A DNA stretch of 64,000 bases. It comes from Deferribacter desulfuricans SSM1. Lineage in GTDB: Bacteria > Chrysiogenota > Deferribacteres > Deferribacterales > Deferribacteraceae. Below are positions 26,196 through 34,692 of the stretch, piece by piece. Made by a program: the position numbers and the translations under genes. How positions within the stretch are numbered: position 1 is the first letter of the stretch; each line of letters starts with the position of its first letter. Under the pieces are notes generated by a model that searched no databases, was not told the DNA's origin, and saw only the letters and a program-made list of their open reading frames with translations. Location of the stretch: positions 244,545 through 308,544 of the forward strand of contig NC_013940.1 of assembly GCF_000010985.1 (NCBI RefSeq), given 5' to 3'.

Positions 26196-26377
26196 ATTAC
26201 CTCCTTATTAATTTATTTTGTTTCTATTAATTAATTTCATCACCTACCAAACTATCTTTACTATCTTTGGTACTATTTTTATTTTTTCTTATTATATTTT
26301 ATTTTAAATACTAAAAATTAACATATAATATATATTATATTAAATAATTAATAATTTCAAGTTTTCATTTTTTTATT
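26196..26377. other. AT-rich gap upstream of the lipoprotein gene
   Basis: It presumably contains the lipoprotein promoter, since AT-rich -10-like sequences occur near 26320-26340, but no convincing -35/-10 pair or decamer match is seen. No reading frame. Confidence 0.3.
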
Positions 26378-28243
26378 TTATTCTTGTTTAGTTTCTAATA
26401 ACTCTAAAAAATCTTTATAATTAGATTTGTTTTTAACCTTTAAAGTAATATTACCTACTATATTATTTACCTCTACAACTACAATATAATCACCTTTTAC
26501 CCATAAAATTGCCGGAATAGACTCGTAAGATATATTCTTATCAGATTCAGTATAGTTAATAAATTTATCTGAATACTTTACTGGTTTACCATAAATAGGT
26601 TCTAAAACATTTTTTATATGTTTAATAGATTTAGTTAAATGAGTATAATCGGTTTTAAATGTAATTTCTAAATAACTTAACATATTAAAATTATTAAATC
26701 CAAATAAAATCTTTTTAGCATCTAAATAATCAGTATCATAAATAGATTTGTTATTAATTGTTCCAATATATACAACTTTATTTAATTCTGTTGTATTAAT
26801 ATTAGAAACATTAAATAAGTATAATGTACTTAATAATTCACTTAAATATGAAGCTAAATAAATTTTAATATCTTGAGTAATAGGTATATAAGTATTTTTA
26901 TTTAATTGCTCTTTAATTTTCAAATATTGATTATAATACTCATAAGCTTTTTGTACATTCTTTTCTACACCAAGACCCTTATTATACATAACTGCCAAAT
27001 TCCATAAAGCAAGAGGATGTTTTTTTAAATCCAAACTTTTGAAACAACTTACAGCATTATGATATTTCTTAAGTTTATAATAAATTACACACATATAATA
27101 TCTTGCTTTAGTATTGCCAGTATTATTGTATATATCTTCAAATTTAGCAAAAGCTTGTAGATAATCTCCAGAATTCAAAACAGATAATGCTTCTTTAAAA
27201 AGAACATGTTCATCAGTAGTAGTTTTAGAATTATTCATATTATTTTTATTAACTAATTTATTTTTTGCTTTAATATAATCATTTTTTTCTATTTTATTAA
27301 TTTTAGATTTATTTTTAATTTCATGTTTATCTTTTTCAGTTAAAGTCTTTTTTTGAGAATTTTCTTGGGAACTATTATTAAGTTCTTTTAACTTTTCTTG
27401 ATAATATGTAGATATTATTTCTGTAGAAAATAGCTTTTTCAATGTGGTTAACCTATAATTCCTATCTTTATTGTAATATATTACACAGTCTTTTAAAATA
27501 TCTTTATCTAAACTATCCAACTTGTATTTATAATTTTTTTGTAACAAATAATACGTGTATAAAAGTATGTTTGTATGGTTTTTGAAAGAAGTTTTCTTCC
27601 TTGAATTAGTCGTTTTATAATATGTTTTAATCACTTTTAAATATTTTTCATAGTAATCCTTATTTTGTGTAATATCACCTAATAATACAGCTACTTCTGG
27701 AAATATAGTAAATTTATCATTCGTTGATAATATTAAATATTCTTTTAATATATCTTTATCGATTTTGTTTAATGCAGCTAATGCAACTGAATACCTAAAT
27801 AATATACTTTTAAATAAATCTTTATTTTGAAAATTTAACGAATTTAAATAATTTCTAATACTATTTACTGAATCAATATTACTATCAGTATTTAAAATAT
27901 TTAAATTATCAAATAGTTTTTTTACTATTTCTATTACTTTTTCAGGTTGATAACTATTATCATATTTTTTTAACTGTATGAGATACCAACTTAAGTTTAC
28001 ATTTTTATTTTTTATTTTACTATTTTTGATATCTGAATTTTTTACATTATTGTTTTGTTTAACTACATTAATCTTATCTGAATTAATTTTATCTGATTTA
28101 TCTGTAACCTTATTAGTCGTTGAATATATATTACTTTGTTCATGTAAATTTAAATCCAGCGAGTTTAAAGAATATACTTTAGGACTTATTATTACTATAA
28201 AAGCTATTAAGGCAAACCCTAAATAAAACCTATATTTAAACAT
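26378..28243 (-). CDS. Secreted Sel1/TPR-repeat protein, 621 aa
   Basis: A signal peptide or anchor (FYLGFALIAFIVIISPKVYS) is followed by an Asn/Lys/Ser-rich spacer, a helical-repeat region, a second Lys/Asn-rich spacer, and Sel1-like repeats near residues 350-430 (ALSVLNSGDYLQAFAKFEDIY..., NLAVMYNKGLGVEKNVQKAYEYYNQYL). The last 130 residues are a separate alpha/beta domain. Sel1 and TPR repeats are protein-binding scaffolds often found in the periplasm. GAGGTG precedes the ATG at 28243, which starts only about 16 bases from the stop of the 819-aa gene, so the two are co-transcribed. Confidence 0.72.
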   Translation of the reverse strand: MFKYRFYLGFALIAFIVIISPKVYSLNSLDLNLHEQSNIYSTTNKVTDKSDKINSDKINVVKQNNNVKNSDIKNSKIKNKNVNLSWYLIQLKKYDNSYQPEKVIEIVKKLFDNLNILNTDSNIDSVNSIRNYLNSLNFQNKDLFKSILFRYSVALAALNKIDKDILKEYLILSTNDKFTIFPEVAVLLGDITQNKDYYEKYLKVIKTYYKTTNSRKKTSFKNHTNILLYTYYLLQKNYKYKLDSLDKDILKDCVIYYNKDRNYRLTTLKKLFSTEIISTYYQEKLKELNNSSQENSQKKTLTEKDKHEIKNKSKINKIEKNDYIKAKNKLVNKNNMNNSKTTTDEHVLFKEALSVLNSGDYLQAFAKFEDIYNNTGNTKARYYMCVIYYKLKKYHNAVSCFKSLDLKKHPLALWNLAVMYNKGLGVEKNVQKAYEYYNQYLKIKEQLNKNTYIPITQDIKIYLASYLSELLSTLYLFNVSNINTTELNKVVYIGTINNKSIYDTDYLDAKKILFGFNNFNMLSYLEITFKTDYTHLTKSIKHIKNVLEPIYGKPVKYSDKFINYTESDKNISYESIPAILWVKGDYIVVVEVNNIVGNITLKVKNKSNYKDFLELLETKQE

Positions 28244-28258
28244 ATATGTACACCTCGC

Positions 28259-30718
28259 TTATGCAATCTTTTTCAAAGTCTCAATTGTTTTTATAATATC
28301 CTGTTTTTCTTTTTCTAATTGAGATTTTACAGTATCAAAAAACATATCTGCATTTAGTAAATTATCAAATATCTCAACCAAAGCAGAATTTATTTTTAAA
28401 GATACATTTAATAAAGAATCTTTTAATTCCATAAATAAGTCTGATATTTCATTTAATAACTTATCAATATCCTGCTCTAAATTAGTATATAATTCTTGAA
28501 TAAATGTTATATCTTCAGAAAAACCATCAATAACATTTTCAATTTCAGTCTTTATTACGTTTAGATCTGTTTGGAAATCATCTTTATATTGGTTTATTTT
28601 TACAATAAGATCTTTATATACATTTAATGTATTAAATAATTCACCTACATTTAAATCCATAACAGAAGATTTTTCTGTAAGCTCTTTTAAATTTGTTTGA
28701 GCAAAAAGAGTATGTAATTTATTATAATGCTCCTTTGCCAGCATTAACAAGCTAGAATATGTATCCACTAAAGATAATTCCATAGTTGAATATTTATCCT
28801 TTTCCTTATTTAGAAAATATTTAGTATCTAAAGTATCCTTCTTAAAACCGTCAGACAATTTCTGTTGTATAGTTTGTAATTTCTTATTAAGTTTTTCCTG
28901 TAATTCATAATGATAATCTGTAAAATATTGCATCTTTTCAATAACCAATTGTTTTAATTCTTCAAAAGAAGTTTCTTTTATAGTTTTAATAATTTCTACT
29001 AAATCAATCTTAACCTTAATCTCTTGTTCAAATTCAGTAATATATTTTTCTAATTTATTGTATTTATCTACTAACTTAAACAAACTACCTGTATGCTCTT
29101 CATATTCAGATTCTAACTTTTCAATTTCGTTGTTTAATTGGGTATTTATCTGTTTCAAATCATTATTTTCTTGAATAAGTTTATTATATTGAGATTTTAA
29201 GTCTTCATACTCCTGTTGTAATGTCTTCAGATCTGATAAAACTTGTTGATGATTTTCTTTTAATTGTTCTGTATTTTGAATTTCTTCCGTTAAATTGTTA
29301 TATTTTTCTTCAATAGCATTTCTTTCTTGTTCCATTTGGTTTAATTTAGATTTATAATCTTTTATTTGTTCATCATATCTTTCAATAATTAATTGTAATT
29401 CATTTATTTTATCATTTAATCTAGTAACTTCAGAACTATTAGTTTCTGCTTTCTCTTCTAATTGCTGAGTTAATTTATCTATTTCACTATTCAATTTTTC
29501 GATTTCTTGTCTATAAATACCTATTTGGTTTTCCAGGGATTCTTTTGTAGCATTATATTGTTCAGATAATACTTTCTTCTCCTTTTCAAGTGCGGATATT
29601 AATTCTGTTAATTCTCTAATATTATTGCTATATTCATCTAATTCCTTTTGTTTTTCATCTAATAATTCTTGATTAATAGCTACAACGTCATTGTTTTGTT
29701 TTTTATATAAATTTAATGTATAAACAAAAATACCAAATGTTAAAATAAATAAACCTGTTAAATAATATAAGAAATATTTCATATATTCTACAAATTGAAC
29801 AGCATTAATATTAATAGTTTTATTTAAAATAGGTATAGTTATAACTAGAGTTAATTGATTCATTAAGTTATTAATATTTAAATTAGAAGAAAAAGTAATT
29901 AAAGATTTTTTTACTGTAGTTAATATAACTTTTACAAAAACATTTTTTTGAAAAGTATTATAGTTTTGTAAATTATTATAAAAAGCTATTAATGTTTCAT
30001 TGATATTATTAGTTATACTAATAAATTTTTCTAGTAATTTTTTATTCTGAACCTTTAAGGTGCTATAAATAGAATTAAGAAACTGTATTTGCTGATTAAT
30101 AAATTCTTTATTATTTTTTATAATAGTTTCTAATGGATAATTTGAATTAGCATATTTTATATAAGCTAAATTATATTGAATAATATTATTATATAATGTT
30201 TCTAGTTTGCTTAGCATTTCTTTTTTAGTAGAAATATCAGCTTTAGATCTTATTACCAATTCTCCTATCGAATTACTATCACCTAATAAAATATTATGTA
30301 ATTCATTTAAATAATTTTGTTGTTGATTAGCTATTTTATTAAAAATATTATTATATAAGTTAATTGTTTTATTATATTGATTAAAATCATTATTTGATAA
30401 TAATCCTTTGTTTTTTACATCTTTTAAATAACTTTCAAAAGTTTTATTCATACTACTGTAATTTAATAAAATATCTTTGGTATTTGTAATAATTTTATTA
30501 AAATTATTAAATTTTACAAGCATATCATTACTTTTTATATCGATTGAATAATAATGATTATGATAACCAAATATTGTGAAAGATAAAATAACAATATTAA
30601 GTAATAATGTTATACTGGACAAATATAATAACTTTTTAATATTTTTTTTAGGAGTTATTCCAGCTGAAACTTCCTTATCAGTTTTCTTCATTTTGTTTAA
30701 TAACCCTTTCAATCTCAT
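28259..30718 (-). CDS. Two-TM sensor-like coiled-coil membrane protein, 819 aa
   Basis: I place the start at the ATG at 30718 because GAGGTG lies just upstream and the TGTTATATTA promoter (30751-30760) would fall inside any longer reading. The topology is: cytoplasmic basic N-terminus, TM1 near residues 31-50, a 220-residue extracytoplasmic helical domain, TM2 near 318-338, then about 330 residues of heptad coiled coil (Glu/Leu/Lys-rich) and a helical C-terminal domain. This mimics methyl-accepting chemotaxis receptors, but there is no HAMP or MA signalling hairpin. It could be a structural rod linking membrane and cytoplasm. It is followed directly by the Sel1 protein. Confidence 0.72.
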   Translation of the reverse strand: MRLKGLLNKMKKTDKEVSAGITPKKNIKKLLYLSSITLLLNIVILSFTIFGYHNHYYSIDIKSNDMLVKFNNFNKIITNTKDILLNYSSMNKTFESYLKDVKNKGLLSNNDFNQYNKTINLYNNIFNKIANQQQNYLNELHNILLGDSNSIGELVIRSKADISTKKEMLSKLETLYNNIIQYNLAYIKYANSNYPLETIIKNNKEFINQQIQFLNSIYSTLKVQNKKLLEKFISITNNINETLIAFYNNLQNYNTFQKNVFVKVILTTVKKSLITFSSNLNINNLMNQLTLVITIPILNKTININAVQFVEYMKYFLYYLTGLFILTFGIFVYTLNLYKKQNNDVVAINQELLDEKQKELDEYSNNIRELTELISALEKEKKVLSEQYNATKESLENQIGIYRQEIEKLNSEIDKLTQQLEEKAETNSSEVTRLNDKINELQLIIERYDEQIKDYKSKLNQMEQERNAIEEKYNNLTEEIQNTEQLKENHQQVLSDLKTLQQEYEDLKSQYNKLIQENNDLKQINTQLNNEIEKLESEYEEHTGSLFKLVDKYNKLEKYITEFEQEIKVKIDLVEIIKTIKETSFEELKQLVIEKMQYFTDYHYELQEKLNKKLQTIQQKLSDGFKKDTLDTKYFLNKEKDKYSTMELSLVDTYSSLLMLAKEHYNKLHTLFAQTNLKELTEKSSVMDLNVGELFNTLNVYKDLIVKINQYKDDFQTDLNVIKTEIENVIDGFSEDITFIQELYTNLEQDIDKLLNEISDLFMELKDSLLNVSLKINSALVEIFDNLLNADMFFDTVKSQLEKEKQDIIKTIETLKKIA

Positions 30719-30750
30719 AATAACACCTCTTTTGGAATTTTTTATTATAT

Positions 30751-30760
30751 TAATATAACA
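30751..30760 (-). promoter_or_regulatory. TGTTATATTA promoter element of the coiled-coil operon
   Basis: An exact minus-strand decamer with TTAAAA about 17 bases further upstream. It lies 40 bases from the divergent sigma-70 promoter of the radical SAM operon. Confidence 0.5.
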
Positions 30761-30798
30761 TACTATTATTTCTTTTTTAAAAATTATAACATAATGTG

Positions 30799-30827
30799 TT
30801 GACAAAATCAAGAAAAATTTGTATAAT
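30799..30827 (+). promoter_or_regulatory. Perfect sigma-70 promoter of the radical SAM operon
   Basis: TTGACA (30799-30804), exactly 17 bases, TATAAT (30822-30827) on the plus strand. The leader to the first ATG at 30971 is about 135 bases of A/T-rich sequence. This is the strongest textbook promoter on the plus strand and implies transcription by the host housekeeping sigma factor. Confidence 0.8.
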
Positions 30828-30970
30828 AAATATAAAGATATAGATAAAACAATAAATATAAAAAATTATAAAAAAATTTAAAAATTTAATATTATTTGTT
30901 ATATATTATTAATAGAAAAATACGTAATAATAAATATAATAAAAAATATAACAATAGGAAGGAGCTTTAT

Positions 30971-31348
30971 ATGAAAAACAAACACACATTAAATTTTAAA
31001 AATTTAGATTATTTTGTAAATTATATTAATAAGAAACATCCTGATTCAATGATACAAATAGCTATTTTGCCAATTCCAGTATTAGTAGATAATAATATGT
31101 CCGGATTAAAAGGTGTAGACACTATAAGTATAATTCATAAAATTTCTTGCTTTATTGATGATTTAAATGAAGTAATTACATTAGAATATCCATCAAAACA
31201 ACAACATCAGATTACAGCTATTACTCCAGATGAAAAAGAAATAATGTTAAATAAAATTCTAGAAAAAGAAATGGATGAAATTATAACAATATTAGCTGGA
31301 AAAATAGATAAAGACATAGAAATAGAAAAATTTTGCGAAATTGAATAA
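30971..31348 (+). CDS. Small accessory protein 1 of the radical SAM operon, 125 aa
   Basis: The ATG at 30971 follows AGGAAGGAG at ideal spacing; longer upstream readings lack a ribosome site. The sequence starts TLNFKNLDYFVNYINKK, then strand-rich residues (IQIAILPIPVLV, DTISIIHKISCFID) and an acidic helix at the C-terminus. The opening pattern (hydrophobic strand, Asp/Asn-Leu helix ending YI) recurs in the 117-aa protein at 32350 and the 109-aa protein at 40741, so these seem to be a small family. It is the first gene of the operon. No known family is recognised. Confidence 0.7.
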   Translation: MKNKHTLNFKNLDYFVNYINKKHPDSMIQIAILPIPVLVDNNMSGLKGVDTISIIHKISCFIDDLNEVITLEYPSKQQHQITAITPDEKEIMLNKILEKEMDEIITILAGKIDKDIEIEKFCEIE

Positions 31349-31391
31349 AATTAAATAAATAAATTAAATAAGAAAAATTAAATAAAAAAAT

Positions 31392-32369
31392 ATGTTTATA
31401 AATTATTATTTTAACTACGAAAAAGATACTGTAATTCAAGGGACAACAATAAAAGATGAACTTTTTAAGAATAGAGGTTTATCTTTAGATAATATTCAAT
31501 ACCTTTCCATAAATAATACTATGATCAATTTACCTATAAAAGATGAAGATATTTTAAATAAACAAATTTCTGAAAATGACGTTCTTATTTGTATAACAAC
31601 AAATATGAATTCTGAATATCTATACCAAAATTATTTAACTCATATTTTAGCTGGATTTTTTCATCAAGATTTAGAAGTAAGTACTAATTTTATTAACTAC
31701 CTAAAAAAACAACAAATAATATTTATTGATATCGATGATATTAGTTTTTACATAAGTATTAATTTAATAAAGTTAGGATTTACTAATATAGATTTCTATT
31801 TACCTAATAAATATTCATTAAAAGATAATATAATACACAATGGATTTTTATCTTATCAATTAAATTCTGAACAAATTATAGATAAGCTACAAACCTTTCT
31901 ACAGCAACAAAGTGTTCTTCCTTTAAATATAAATTTTAAAAATAAAGATTTAAGTTTGGATAACCTAACTAAACAAAATGATTATATAGTTATAAATACA
32001 ACTTTTAATAAAAAATTTTATGCTTATTTAAAACGGCAAATACAACAATTAGCAAGTAATTTATTTATAGATTTTTACATATTAAAATATATCACTTCAT
32101 ACTTATATATAGGACAAATTTACAATTATATAGAACAAATTAACAATACTGTAAAAATAAACAATATTATCAGTTTAGACAGACAAGATGATGTGGATAG
32201 GATTGATGAAATAATACATGATTTTTCATTTAAAAAACCTGATTTACCTATAACATATATGTTATGTAATATTTACGCTCAATACATAGCAGAACAAATT
32301 TTATATAATAAAGTAGGTACTTTTAATAAATTACAAAGAGGTGAACCTTATGTACGTACTGATGTTTGA
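31392..32369 (+). CDS. Ubiquitin-like beta-grasp fused to degenerate E1/ThiF-like domain
   Basis: Residues 1-70 follow the ThiS/MoaD beta-grasp pattern: strand pair, QGTTIKDELFKNRGL helix, YLSINNTMIN strand, and a final ISENDVLICIT strand. No C-terminal Gly-Gly follows. Residues 107-170 have the length and hydrophobic pattern of an E1/ThiF Rossmann unit (IIFIDIDDISFYISINLIKLGFTNIDFYLPNKYSLKDN), but the Gly-rich ATP loop is gone. Residues 197-241 (NDYIVINTT...) match the later E1 strand-helix, and 286-309 match the closing helix. No catalytic Cys is visible, so it is probably a binding pseudoenzyme, as E1-like partners are in some RiPP pathways. ThiF and ubiquitin-like proteins also occur together in PRTRC systems. 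The ATG has little ribosome site. This fold call is by pattern only. Confidence 0.5.
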   Translation: MFINYYFNYEKDTVIQGTTIKDELFKNRGLSLDNIQYLSINNTMINLPIKDEDILNKQISENDVLICITTNMNSEYLYQNYLTHILAGFFHQDLEVSTNFINYLKKQQIIFIDIDDISFYISINLIKLGFTNIDFYLPNKYSLKDNIIHNGFLSYQLNSEQIIDKLQTFLQQQSVLPLNINFKNKDLSLDNLTKQNDYIVINTTFNKKFYAYLKRQIQQLASNLFIDFYILKYITSYLYIGQIYNYIEQINNTVKINNIISLDRQDDVDRIDEIIHDFSFKKPDLPITYMLCNIYAQYIAEQILYNKVGTFNKLQRGEPYVRTDV

Positions 32370-32703
32370 AAGTATAGATGATTTAGCTAATTATATAAAA
32401 ACTTATGATATTATAATTAATCCAAAAATTGCTATTAAAAGGACCGTTGAAGTGGAAAATCAGATTGTTATATTAAATTACTATGTAACTATATTAGATG
32501 ATAAACATAACGAAGTTCTAGGTACTTATATTAATTATCAAATTGATTTAAACGAAAATATTCTTTTAAATAATAGTTTTGATTCAAGTGAACAAGATAA
32601 ATTTATAGTAGAATATATATTTAATTTATTAAAAGAAACTAAAACTACAAACAACCAGGACATACAATTTATATTTAATGCATCTTATGTTATGACAGAA
32701 TAA
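32350..32703 (+). CDS. Small accessory protein 2 of the radical SAM operon, 117 aa
   Basis: The ATG at 32350 has GAGGTG 8 bases upstream and overlaps the 3' end of the E1-like gene by 20 bases, implying coupled translation. It begins MYVLMFESIDDLANYIKTYD, the same strand-helix opening as the 125-aa and 109-aa proteins, then has strand-rich residues (IKRTVEVENQIVILNYYVTILD) and a C-terminal helix. It may be a substrate-recognition or scaffold subunit. No database family is recognised. Confidence 0.68.
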   Translation: MYVLMFESIDDLANYIKTYDIIINPKIAIKRTVEVENQIVILNYYVTILDDKHNEVLGTYINYQIDLNENILLNNSFDSSEQDKFIVEYIFNLLKETKTTNNQDIQFIFNASYVMTE

Positions 32704-32736
32704 ATAGTTCTGACGAAATAGAGAGGTTTTGTGTTT

Positions 32737-33438
32737 ATGCAAAATACACATGAAAAAATATATTCAATTAATAGTACTTTTCTTTTAAACTCGAATATTG
32801 ATAGAGAAATACTAGAATGTGCAGTTTTATTTCATTATGTTTTATTTATTAAATTTAATAATTTAAATTCCAATGATTTCTTTTATAAAATAGAAGATAA
32901 TTCTATAAATTTTTATGCTGTTGATAATATTAAACAAATATTAAATTCAAACTTATTAAATACATTACAAGAACAAATCATAAGCGAATTTTTAAAACTT
33001 AAAATAAAAAAATATTTTGATTTACTTTCACCAGATTACTTTAAAAAAATTTCTGAATTATATAAAAGTAATAATATAACTAAAGATATTTTAAAATTAA
33101 TAGAACCTGATAATAATCATAATAAACAAAACAAGAATAAAGTTAAATTTTATGAAACATTAACTCAGCAAGAGTTGTTTGAAACAGCATTTAAACAAAT
33201 AGAAACTATTGAACAGTACAAAAATCAATATCCTTTTATGCAAATAGATATTCCTAAATTAAGTGAATATAATAATTTAATACAAATATTAATTGAATTA
33301 AAATTTACACAAAATATCGATTTCTTTATTTTTCCAGTTATATTTTATAATAGGATATATGTTTTCTTTAAGAATACAGAAGAAATAAGCAAGTTTAAAA
33401 ATACAAATTTTTATAAGAATTCGATGAACAAAAACTAA
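32737..33438 (+). CDS. Possible HxsD-like accessory protein, 233 aa
   Basis: The ATG at 32737 follows GAGAGG (a GTG at 32731 is the alternative). The opening KIYSINSTFLLNSNIDREILECAVLFHYVLF and the strand FYKIEDNSINFY are echoed in the 281-aa protein on the other side of the radical SAM pair (KKSYSIKHIE..., FYYEMNNDNIILYF). LLNTLQEQIISEFLKLKI recalls the LLNDYxLRE helix of HxsD, the small partner of the HxsB/HxsC maturases. The C-terminal 80 residues have a similar strand-rich pattern, perhaps an internal duplication. It directly precedes the first radical SAM gene. The HxsD link is a weak pattern match. Confidence 0.45.
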   Translation: MQNTHEKIYSINSTFLLNSNIDREILECAVLFHYVLFIKFNNLNSNDFFYKIEDNSINFYAVDNIKQILNSNLLNTLQEQIISEFLKLKIKKYFDLLSPDYFKKISELYKSNNITKDILKLIEPDNNHNKQNKNKVKFYETLTQQELFETAFKQIETIEQYKNQYPFMQIDIPKLSEYNNLIQILIELKFTQNIDFFIFPVIFYNRIYVFFKNTEEISKFKNTNFYKNSMNKN

Positions 33439-33462
33439 TATTTACAATAAATAGGTTATAAA

Positions 33463-34692
33463 ATGCGTATAGTATATGAAGTAACAAGAAGATGTAATTT
33501 ACAATGTAAATATTGTTATGAAGGTTTTAAAGGTACAAAACCTTTAAATAAAGAACGGTTATTAGATCCTGATGATTTTGTTAAATTTGTTTACGAATTA
33601 CTTATTAATAATGAACCAGTATTAATACAATTTCATGGTGGTGAGCCTTTATTAGAATATAAACATATAAAAGAAATAATTACTAGAATAAGACAATTAT
33701 CTATTTATGAAAAATACAAATCTAAGATAGAATTTACTATTGTTACAAATGGTATTTTTTTAGATGAAGAAAAAATAAAATGGTTTAAAGAAAATGATTT
33801 AATTAAATATTGTATAAGTCATGATATTGTATCAAATATAACTCAAGAAATGAGACATAATATACTCGACAAAAACTGGTTATTTAATAAATTAGATATT
33901 TTATTAAAACACAAAACATTACCGGAAATAAGCTATGTAATAACCAAAAAACATATAGAATTAGGACCAAAAAATTTTATTCAAGAATTAGTTGTTTTAT
34001 TTAAATACGTAAAAGAAAAACATAATTATATGTTTACAACTTTTAATTTAACCCCAGTAGATCCTATTCCATATTTGTATTTTTATAATATTGGAATTTA
34101 TAACGATGAAGATATTTTATGGTTTCAAAATAATATGTTTATTAATTATGATGAATTTTTTGAATTCTATTTTAAAAGTCTCCAAATAATGCAGCAAAAT
34201 TATATTGATTTAATAGATCCAAGGTATCAGAATAATATTCTGTTATTAGAAAGAAATTCTAATTTAGTACTACAAAATTATTATAATTGTAATACTAATT
34301 TTATTGACTCAGGTATTCCTTGTAAAATGGGTACTGAATTATTAGCTGTTACACCTAATGGAGATATATATCCTTGTACAAAAATAATAGATTTATTACA
34401 TAATTTTAAAGAATTAAAAGATATATTTTTATTAGGTAATATAAAAAGTTTTAATTTTAAAAACTATAATCAACAATTAATTAAATTTAAAGAAAAAATT
34501 TTGAATAACCTTTATTACCACAATATACCATGTCATTTCTTTTGTGAAAAGAGTGAAACTTGTTCGTACTGTATTGTTCATAATTATATGTTATACAATT
34601 ATTTTGATTCTTACATAGGAAATTTCAAATGCATATTTAATAATAAAATCCATCGAACCGTGAATACATTTAAAGAGAGGTATAACTTATGA
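33463..34692 (+). CDS. Radical SAM/SPASM peptide maturase 1
   Basis: The [4Fe-4S] motif C11-x3-C15-x2-C18 opens the protein, followed by GGEP at 59-62 and TNG at 95-97, all radical SAM hallmarks. The C-terminal part has SPASM/twitch cysteines at 276, 287, 305, 357, 361, 367, 370 and 390 that would hold auxiliary clusters. Such enzymes cleave SAM to a 5'-deoxyadenosyl radical and modify peptides (thioether, C-C or C-O links). The family is most like paired maturases (HxsB/HxsC type). Its stop overlaps the second radical SAM start by 4 bases (ATGA), so both are made together. Confidence 0.85.
   Translation: MRIVYEVTRRCNLQCKYCYEGFKGTKPLNKERLLDPDDFVKFVYELLINNEPVLIQFHGGEPLLEYKHIKEIITRIRQLSIYEKYKSKIEFTIVTNGIFLDEEKIKWFKENDLIKYCISHDIVSNITQEMRHNILDKNWLFNKLDILLKHKTLPEISYVITKKHIELGPKNFIQELVVLFKYVKEKHNYMFTTFNLTPVDPIPYLYFYNIGIYNDEDILWFQNNMFINYDEFFEFYFKSLQIMQQNYIDLIDPRYQNNILLLERNSNLVLQNYYNCNTNFIDSGIPCKMGTELLAVTPNGDIYPCTKIIDLLHNFKELKDIFLLGNIKSFNFKNYNQQLIKFKEKILNNLYYHNIPCHFFCEKSETCSYCIVHNYMLYNYFDSYIGNFKCIFNNKIHRTVNTFKERYNL

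Noticed and set aside
28259..30811. Longer start for the coiled-coil membrane protein (codon at 30811)
   Set aside because: The longer reading runs through the promoter decamer and ribosome site; the ATG at 30718 fits both.
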